Below, piece by piece: positions 56,752 to 64,000 of a DNA stretch of 64,000 bases (within the stretch, counting starts at the first letter, position 1; each line of letters starts with the position of its first letter). This DNA is from Pollenia angustigena (taxonomy: Eukaryota; Arthropoda; Insecta; Diptera; Polleniidae): the NCBI GenBank assembly GCA_930367215.1, contig OV884059.1, forward strand, positions 150,782,511 through 150,846,510. Direction: 5' to 3'. The notes below the pieces were generated by a model. The model was not told the origin of the DNA. It saw only the letters and a program-made list of their open reading frames with translations, and searched no databases. A program made the position numbers and the translations under genes.

Positions 56752-57830
56752 TTGCACATTGGTGATATCGGCCATTTAAGTATTTTGAGCAGAAACCCCA
56801 AGATTTTGACTTTATTGTTTTTATGACTTTATTATTATGTCTCTTTAAATTGTTGATTTAATTTAACTTGTCACCACTTTTTTTAAATGGAAACAGCCCT
56901 AAGTTATGCAACATTTTTGTATTGCCTGTTTAATACTTCACCATTTTTTTGTGTGTGTTTATTTATACCCTAAAATTATACTCTGCCTTTATAAAAATAC
57001 TTGCGTATTTAATAAATAAATTTTTAATAAAAATAATTTTTATTAAAAAACCAAATTTATTTAACCCTTTTTTGTATTGTTATAACAACGTTGTAAATAA
57101 ATATTTGCTTTTAATAATTTTATTTTAATTTCAGTTTTTTATTTCCACAAATTAAATATTATTTACAAAAGTTATTTTTTTTTATTAATGACTTGTAATA
57201 ATAAATTTTTTATTATTTAAAATTTTTTACTAAAATATTATTATATTTAATTATATGCGACACTGATTTTAACATAAATAAATAGTTCTTTGCAGGTTTT
57301 TGTTGTTAGCATTTTTAATTAAACAAATAAATAATGATTAAAACAATGATTAATGTTTCCATTAGATTTGATAAGAAAAAAAAATTTTTTAAAACCAAAT
57401 GTCAATACTAATTAGGAGTAAAAGTTAATAGTTAATTATGGGTTGACAAATAAAAAGGTTTGAAATGTTCTTACGGCTTTATTAACGACTAATAAAATTA
57501 AAATGTCAGTTTTATTTTATATTTTCCGAAAGTTTTCTATACTCGTCAAGATATTTCGTTGTACAATTTTAAAAATTAGAAAGTTAAGCTTATCATTGTC
57601 TAGGTTTTTATTAAGATTTTTCATTAAATTAATTTCAGTTGCCTAAAAGTGTGCAAAACTTATTATTGCCCCAAAATTATGCTAATTATTATAATATGAT
57701 TTAAGTTATATTTGGCAGTTTACCATCTCTTAAATTTCCCTAAGTATTTGCTACATTTTTGGTTATGTTTTTTTTTGTATAAATAAGCAAAATAAAGGTC
57801 GCAGTTTTGAACATAATTTTATGAAATTTG
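56752..57830. other. Non-coding, very AT-rich DNA, no gene seen
   Basis: Long runs of A and T-rich sequence, with no frame above 60 codons and no element ends. Confidence 0.5.
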
Positions 57831-57838
57831 GTACATAC

Positions 57839-59124
57839 TAGAGTTACTACGCGGGAAAGAATTCCCGGGAATCCCGGGACATTTTTTTTTAAATTAATCC
57901 CGGGAAATTTTTTCCGGGAATTTTAAATTAATAAGAAAAAACGAGCAATAGAAATATATTACAGTCAAATCCCGATAATTCGTACCCCGATAAATCGTAA
58001 TTCCCGATAATTCGTAATAAACTGTCGGTCCCTTGAAAAAATCTCGTTAGTTCGTAAAATTTCCATACTTTTTGGTCCCCCCGCTAATTCGTAATTTTTG
58101 TTTTAAATAAAATCTCCTTTACCTCTTATAAATCGTAATTGCTTGCTAACTACCGCTTATAATTCGCAATAAAAACAACAGAACATTGGAAATAATGATT
58201 TTTTGTTTACCGATTTGATTTTTTGCTTGGGTTTTGCTTGTGTGTGTGTTTGTTTTCTAGAGATCAGTTTGTTACATGAATAATTTTTATATATTTTATT
58301 TTTAACAATTGTCTTTTTTATGTTTTTTTTTTTATCGTTTTGTTAAATAAATTCGTATTTATTTTATTTTAGCCCTGTTAAATCGAAACCCCGCTAAATC
58401 GAAAACCCCTATAATGCGTAAGAAATGGCCGGTCCCTTGCGATTACGAATAATCGGGACTCTGTTGTATTTACTAAAATTACTAAAAACTAGTTACAAAT
58501 CGAACTATTGTTCCTACGCCAATAAATCAACGGTCTCTTAAATTGCTGATGAAATGTCTAAAAAGCTTCTTGAAGTAGAAAATTATAATGTACACGATAC
58601 ACCAGAACCGTCTATAAATTAAAAAAATAATAAATGTCAAGAAATTACAAAAGCCAGAAAAAATCTTAAAAAAAGAATTTGTCGTCTATGAAGTCACGGG
58701 TAACGGAATTTCAGTTTTTTTAGATTTTTGGGCTTTTGTGTCGTTTCCCCCTTACTTTGACCACGAAGAGGAGCCATTTACCCCCATCCCACCCCCCTAA
58801 TTTTTGGCTCATGCGTTTTTTTTACAAACCTCACAAAATTGGGGGTTCTTGCGTATCGAAATCAAAAAGGCGTGCACTAATTCATACCTAATGTACATAT
58901 GAATTTAACAATTTATTTGGTTTTCTGTGGAATTAATGAAGCACATTTTTTTTTGGACTTGTGTATATGTATGTGTATATTCATTTAAAAAAGTAAAAAC
59001 TTTTGTCTTGAACTCATTTAATGAAATCATTGTTTCATTCAAAGAATCCCGGGATTCCCGGGAATTAGATTTTATTTGTTTCGTTTCCCAGGAATAGAAA
59101 AAGTCTGGGAAGTTAGAAACCCTA
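57839..59124. mobile_element. hAT-type element, 1286 bp, carrying a pogo MITE
   Basis: A perfect 8-bp duplication GTACATAC lies at 57831-57838 and 59125-59132. The ends TAGAGTTACTAC and (complement of right) TAGGGTTTCTAAC are imperfect. Subterminal AATTCCCGGGAATCCCGGG motifs are found in both arms. No transposase remnant was recognised. The TA element at 57962-58466 is inside. Confidence 0.75.
57962..58466. mobile_element. pogo/Tigger-type MITE, 505 bp
   Basis: CAGTCAAATCCCGATAATTCG and the complement of the right end (CAACAGAGTCCCGATTATTCG) are the inverted ends, with TA on both sides (57960-57961 and 58467-58468). Several CCCGCTAAATCG and CCCGATAATTCG variants repeat in both arms. It interrupts the CCCGGGAA-rich hAT. 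There is no coding. Confidence 0.7.
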
Positions 59125-59330
59125 GTACATACATTTCACTTATCATAAGGACGAATTCCTACTTAAACTGTTGAAATTCTGTCCATAATTTCACATATCC
59201 GATAATTTCACATACAAGCTGACTTGAAAAGTGTTTGTGTCCATAAACTATATTGTTATATTGGTATCAAGATTATATTTTGTTCAAAAGTAACTTATTG
59301 CAACATAAATCATCTTACTACAATTTTTTT

Positions 59331-60262
59331 ATACCCTCAACCACAATTAGTTGTGAAGAGGGTATATTAAGTTTGTCATTCCGTTTGAAACTTTTTTATT
59401 ATTCATCTCAGACCCCATAAAGTATATATATTCTGGGTTCTTGAGTAATTCTAAGTCGATTTAGCCATGTCCGTCTGTCCGTCTGTTGAAAACACGCTCA
59501 CTTTCGAACAACTCAAAAGAAATGAACAACCTTGGTGCCAAATTACTTGGAGTTATCCTAAACAGTTTGGGATTGAAATCCAGCGATATAGGTTCAGAAG
59601 GACCAGTGCTATGAATCAAAATGTGGAACCACAACATAAAAAAATTGATAATTTTGTTACAAAATATAACATAAATGCTGGAAGAAGGCACGGAATGAGA
59701 TAAGATTTTGTAATAATTTGTTTTATTTGACTGGAAATCACGCTGTTAAATTTCGTGAAGATCCGTCCATAATTTACCCTAAGCCCCATATAAACAATAC
59801 TCCCGGAAAACAGTTTAGTACGCCTGAAACCGTAAAAAATAACGCTAGCGTAACAAAATTTGGAACGTCACAGTTTTTTAGGACAAGAAATAATACTGTG
59901 AAATTTCGTGACGATCGGTCTATAATTACTTTAGGCCCCATAGAAACCCTACTCCTGGAAAACAGTTTAGTACTCCTAAAACCATAATTAATAATGCTAG
60001 CATAACAGAAATTGGTACGTCAGAGTTTTAAAGGACTGGAAATGACGCCGTGAAATTTCGTGATGATCGGTCCATTATTTACCCTAGGCCCCATATAAAC
60101 CCTACTATCGGAAAACAGTTTAGTCGCCTAAAACCATAATTAATAACAAATCGTCCCAGTTTAAGATAATAATAACATCATACAGATATTACTCCTTAAA
60201 CATTCGAACTGTCGGTGGAGGGTATCAAAGATTCGGCACAGCCGAATATAGCACTCTAACTT
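59331..60262 (+). repeat. Fly dispersed repeat with hairpin end and tandem core
   Basis: It starts with TATACCCTCAACCACAATTA pairing with AGTTGTGAAGAGGGTATA and ends GAGGGTATCAAAGATTCGGC, then ACAGCCGAATATAGCACTC and TAACTTG. The GC-rich TTCGGC/GCCGAA hairpin about ten bases from a CTAA end is Helitron-like, and the minus-strand end at 54136 has the same layout with CTAG. The central part is a three-unit tandem array. The frames at 59461-59987 have no domain and reflect the repeat. Confidence 0.6.
59733..60150 (+). repeat. 153-bp tandem array, about 2.7 units
   Basis: TTTCGTGAAGATCCGTCC-type cores at 59751, 59904 and 60056 stand 152-153 bp apart, with CCCCATATAAAC, GAAAACAGTTTAGTA and TAACAAAATTTGG landmarks in order. 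Units diverge by perhaps 15-20%. Confidence 0.85.
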
Positions 60263-60632
60263 GTTTTAAGTTCAAATTATTTAATAGCTTGAAGTGCTAT
60301 TTATACATTTTGGTATTATCATGACAAAATGTTGCACTGGTGGGTTAACCCCCTTACCCCGACATATCTCATATACATAGATTATGATATTTAAATATTA
60401 TTCGGCGCAAAGAACTCTTATATGAATGTAAACCTCATAACATTAATTTATTGTGGCGGGTCGATTATTGGCCATGGGTCTTAAAAAGAGTACAATCTCA
60501 AAAACTTTTCTGAATAAAATACGGCGTAGGAAATTAAATATCTGGGCCAGAGTGACTAAACTTTTTTTACAAGAAAATATTGGAAAGCCAAGTCACGCAC
60601 ACCATTTGATCGTTTTCATCTTTATTTTAATC

Positions 60633-61129
60633 CAGGGACCGAAAATAACAGTTATATTCGAATTAAAAAAAAAGCATATGGAAAGAAGTAAATGTCGAAA
60701 AACTGGTTCAACAAAACGACAAAAATAACAGTTATATATTGATTTTTATTTTTTCGAGCAAAAATAAAAGTTATTCTCTAAAGAAATGTACGTGATTTAA
60801 TAATTTAGTTGACTCTAAATTTTTATTTTAATGTGTAATTATCATTGGAATTTCTTATGCACATTAAAATAATTTTTAAAAGTCAACTTAATTTTTAAAA
60901 CACATACATTTCTTTAGAAAATAACTTTTATTTTTGCTAGAAAAAATAAAAATCAATATGTAACTGTTATTTTTGTTCAAAAAAATTAAAATAAAAAAAA
61001 ATTATAATAAATTTTTGAATCCCAAGAAAAACTTTGATAACTTTTATTTTTGTTCAAAAAAATAAAAATCAAAAAATAACTGTTTTCATCTGACTTTTAT
61101 GAAAAAAGGAATAACTGTTACGGTCCCTG
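60633..61129. mobile_element. hAT-like MITE, 497 bp
   Basis: CAGGGACCGAAAATAACAG and the complement of the right end (CAGGGACCGTAACAG) are inverted ends. The flanks TTTTAATC (60625-60632) and TTTTAATA (61130-61137) match at 7 of 8 bases. AACAGTTATATATTGATTTT and AAAATAAAAGTTATT-type units repeat inside. It interrupts a basic 91-codon frame (60453-60728) that shows no recognised domain. Confidence 0.65.
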
Positions 61130-61277
61130 TTTTAATAAAGTCGTATGCCTTTTAAATTTTCTATTATTATTTAGTAAATTATAAGCCTATTTCTTCGACC
61201 TTTTTTTATTAAATATTATACTTTAATAAATTATTCAAGCTTAAGGTCACTTTTTTATAAATTTAATTAAAATTTTT

Positions 61278-61330
61278 TTATATTCGATATTTCGATTTCC
61301 GGTGGAAATCTTCTTCAGGAAATTTTTTAT
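61278..61330 (-). ncRNA. Hammerhead-like motif near a possible Penelope 3' end
   Basis: The minus strand has CTGAAGA, one extra A, the stem GATTTCC/GGAAATC, then GAAATATCG. The layout is the same as at 28350-28378, including the bulged base. This suggests that 61.2-61.5 kb is the end of another, highly decayed Penelope-like copy. No helix I or cleavage site was found. Confidence 0.3.
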
Positions 61331-61715
61331 ATAAGAAAATAAAATTTAAAAAATTGTGTTTGACAATAAATGGAAAAATAAACGATGGAAGGGATTTTTT
61401 GTACAACACCAAAAAAATTACAAGGTCCGGCCTATAAATTTTGATAGAGGCGACAAAAAAAAAGAGACACGTGTATCGGCGTTTTAAAAGTTTACATCTG
61501 AATTTCATTTAAGGGGGGGTTAAAGTTTCCCAGTTCTGGCACATTGTTATTGTTAATCGGCATAAGAAACCATGTGACCCTTACTTAAGGTATCAAATGT
61601 GTTCAGCATATTTATGTTACAGAGAATCTTTTTGTAGAATATTTTAACCCTATAACTCCTCAAGGTATGGGTCTTGTTTTCCTCCTTTTTTTAAAAAAGA
61701 GCAAAAACACTATGA

Positions 61716-61865
61716 AAACAAGGATTAAAGGGGTTAAAATCAGAAATTTTAGCTGCAGACTTAAAAAGTCTTCATCTGCTTGAACCTGGTGTCAATGTTA
61801 CCAGCTTTCGTAAGCGCCAAGACAGCGTTCTGGCGTTCTTTTCAGTAAACGATGATAACAGCTGA
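61716..61865 (+). pseudogene. Short coding-like remnant, unidentified
   Basis: The frame SEILAADLKSLHLLEPGVNV then TSFRKRQDSVLAFFSVNDD ends at a TGA at 61863. Codon choice is less AT-biased than nearby chance frames, and the LLEPGVxVTxFRxRxxxxxxFFS pattern reminds me of the start of repeat-associated proteins in insects. I cannot name the family. No start codon or continuation was found. Confidence 0.25.
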
Positions 61866-62323
61866 TTTAAATTCAAAATAGCACACTGAATTATGAGGGG
61901 TTGTTCACAATAGTCGTAGTTTTTCATGTTATTATTTTAAAGCATATTACTTTATGACACCTTGTGAATCCCCCATATGTATCCGAATATTATACTTTAT
62001 TATAGGATGCTCCTAGATGGGTCAAATGTATGACCAACCAAACTTTATTATTTATTGCCGAATTTCGGCTGTTTTAGTAACTTCAATAAACTGAACCGTT
62101 TTTGAGTTACGCGAATATATGCTGTGCAACCTTCTACATTTTCGAAATAACGGTTTATCTTGAAAACAAAAGCTAACCTAAAAAAATGGTTAGCACAACT
62201 AGATTCAGCGTGCCCCAATTAGGGTAAAATGCCAGGTGCGCGGCTGGTTTGTTTTTTTTATGCTCAAAATTACAATATTAGAATTCTATTTTATCAAAAA
62301 GTAATTTAAATTTTTGGGAATAC

Positions 62324-63906
62324 AAAATTTTAATTTCAAAAGATTTTGTTATTCGTGCTTAATTCCCAGTTTTTATTCTTGACAAAAACACTTGAAATTT
62401 ACTGTTGATGGGATAAGCTATTCCTATGCGCATTTCACTGGTTGCTTAGGCCAGATCATCAGGAAACTTCATCCATAAAGATTTTAGAAAAACTAAAGAT
62501 ATTAAACCAAATAAAACTGTTAAACGTATAAGAATTATAGCAACAGTTCTACTTGTAATAATATCAAAGTTTAAACAAAACACATCAACAATAAACAACA
62601 GTGGGTTTATCTCATCTTAATGTTGAAAGAATTCCAACTAATTGTAGTGGGGAATGTAAGATGAGATCAGGGCTGTCAGATATGGCGATTTCTCGCCAAA
62701 CGTGGCGATTTTGAAACGTCTTTGGCGATGGGATTTTCCGTTTGGCGACTGTCGACTTTTGTGGCGATTTTTGATAAAACTGGCGATTTACTTGGCTATT
62801 TTTACCATTCATATTATTTCAGCGATTTTGAAATAAAAAATTTTAACTTTTATTTACATAAGCGGAGTCAGGCCTCTCCAGCTAAATACATATAAATATA
62901 TACATACATACTTATAGATTTTTGAACAATTTGTCCTTTTTTGTTATCATTACTAGTTTTAAAAAAATCTGGATAATTTTTTTCGCACGATTTTTGTTTT
63001 ATTATAATTTTAAGTGAATTATTCAGTCACTTTTTAATTCCAAGGTTTAAAAACCTGCAGTCGAAAACAAAACCTGTCGAACAAAACACAAAAATTTGTC
63101 TAAAATTTTTCGCTTTTTGATTGGGTTTGACAGCGACTATTTACATTTAATGAATTACAAGTAAAAGCAAAAGTTTTTTTTTTTGACCAATGACAAATGA
63201 AAAAGTGGAAGAGATGGCAGCTTTTCAACTTCGACTGCAGTTTTTTAAACACTGCTTTAATCTAATAGTACGTATACAGGTCAAAACAATAGAAATGAAA
63301 TCGATGAGCCTGAAGTGATCTTATAGACTTGTGTGCTTAATTTTAGTTTTTTAACTGAATAAATTATCTCCATTTTATGTTATTTAAAAAAAAAATAACA
63401 GTTTCTAAACAAAATTTACTTTCGGCGATTTTTTGTATTTTTTCTCAGTTTTTGGCGATTTTTTACTGCAATATTATATCAGCATTTTTTGTATGCAAAA
63501 TTTAATTAAAAAAAAAAAAGATTTCGAAAACTGAACAAAAATGACGTTTGGCGATTTTTGGCGATTTACGACATCCGGTTTAGCATGGAGCTCAAAAAAA
63601 TCTGACAACCCTGGATGAGATAAACCCACTGTTGTTTATTGTTGATGTGTTTTGTTTAAACTTTGATATTATTACAAGTAGAACTGTTGCTATAATTCAT
63701 ATACGTTTAACAGTTTTATTTGGTTTAATATCTTTAGTTTTTCTAAAATCTTTATGGATGAAGTTTCCTGATGATCTGGCCTAAGCAATCAGTGAAATGC
63801 GCATAGGAATAGCTTATCCCATCAACAATAAATTTCAAGTGTTTTTGTCAAGAATAAAAACTGAGAATTAAGCACGAATAACAAAATCTTTTGAAATTAA
63901 AATTCT
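62324..63906. mobile_element. Palindromic foldback element split by a hAT
   Basis: The arms 62324-62616 and 63615-63906 are about 293 bp and nearly perfect complements; for example GATGGGATAAGCTATTCC, CAGATCATCAGGAAACTTCA and CAAATAAAACTGTTAAACGT. The original loop was about 45 bp (TTAATGTTGAAAGAATTCC and on). It sits in AATTCTATTTTA of the AACT-family copy, and that stretch is repeated at both ends (about 62283-62294 and 63901-63912). Degenerate relatives are at 6955-7705 and 8440-8570. Confidence 0.8.
62668..63613. mobile_element. hAT MITE of the GGCGATTT family, 946 bp
   Basis: The ends CAGGGCTGTCAGATATGG and (complement of right) CAGGGTTGTCAGATTTTTT are flanked by a perfect 8-bp duplication GATGAGAT (62660-62667 and 63614-63621). 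Both subterminal regions are arrays of TGGCGATTT units (about a dozen in all). No ORF was seen. It lies in the loop region of the palindrome and is the intact reference for the split copy at 8.6-10.7 kb. Confidence 0.9.
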
Positions 63907-64000
63907 ATTTTAAGATTATATTTTTAAAGGTTGTGAAAGAAGAAAAAAAAATCATATCTTAAAAAAAAAACACCTCCTTTAAAGTTTCAGGATTTTTAAA

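Larger units (their letters stand above)
61985..64000 (-). mobile_element. Second copy of the AACT-flanked family, cut by the window end
   Basis: In reverse orientation to the 51.6-52.7 kb copy, this has GATGCTCCTAGATGGGTCAA, CGTTTTTGAGTTACGCGAAT, AGCTAACCTAAAAAAATGGT and TGCCAGGTGCGCGGCTGG. After the palindrome it resumes with AAAGGTTGTGAAAGAAG and ACACCTCCTTTAAAGTTTCA. Its left arm is not present at the expected place, so the left boundary is approximate. Confidence 0.65.

Noticed and set aside
57839..59124. Restriction-site-like CCCGGG clusters as a regulatory island
   Set aside because: They lie in both subterminal arms of a hAT with exact 8-bp flanks, so they are better seen as element motifs.

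Overview
This window looks like gene-poor, AT-rich DNA (roughly 70% A+T by eye) from a higher fly, probably a schizophoran or calyptrate dipteran. The guess rests on the mix of mobile elements (Jockey-type LINE, Penelope-like element, mariner, pogo, many hAT and PIF MITEs) and on the fly-type dispersed repeat that opens TATACCCT and closes near an ATTCGGC hairpin. I find no host protein-coding exon, rRNA or genuine tRNA gene. The stretches between elements read as intergenic or intronic sequence.

Layout. 1-11.8 kb: two hAT elements that keep the end of a transposase frame, a TA-flanked MITE, a 1.38-kb long-TIR element with a broken protein gene, and a three-level nest at 8.6-10.7 kb. 11.8-19.7 kb: mostly unique DNA with small MITEs and a decayed LINE-like stretch. 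19.7-24.8 kb: a 2.7-kb hAT carrying a 1.22-kb Mutator-like foldback element with an 82-bp tandem array, then a TA-flanked element holding two further insertions, one a pogo element with only its helix-turn-helix left. 26.2-34 kb: nested MITEs, a PIF/Harbinger-like element, a Penelope-like retroelement with a hammerhead ribozyme, and a long-TIR TA element. 34.5-37.4 kb: a Helitron holding a piggyBac-like element that holds a mariner remnant. 39.7-44.4 kb: a nearly intact Jockey-clade LINE on the minus strand. 44.9-45.6 kb: an RTE-like remnant. 46.4-47.6 kb: a second 1.22-kb Mutator-like foldback element with the same 82-bp repeat but different termini. 48-64 kb: MITEs, a tRNA-derived SINE, hAT and pogo insertions, a hairpin-ended dispersed repeat with 153-bp tandem units, and at the right edge a triple nest cut by the window end.

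Most element boundaries rest on target-site duplications read from the sequence: 8 bp for hAT, 9 bp for the two Mutator-like elements, TA for mariner or pogo types, TTA or TAA for PIF, TTAA for piggyBac. Several are also supported by a second, uninterrupted copy of the host repeat in this window.

The observations most worth following are: (1) a complete hammerhead core with a 33-bp perfect outer helix in the Penelope element, on the strand opposite its reverse transcriptase; (2) the paired foldback elements that share a central 82-bp array but not their ends; (3) the 5.3-6.7 kb element, whose protein frame runs through an inverted copy of its own 3' end.
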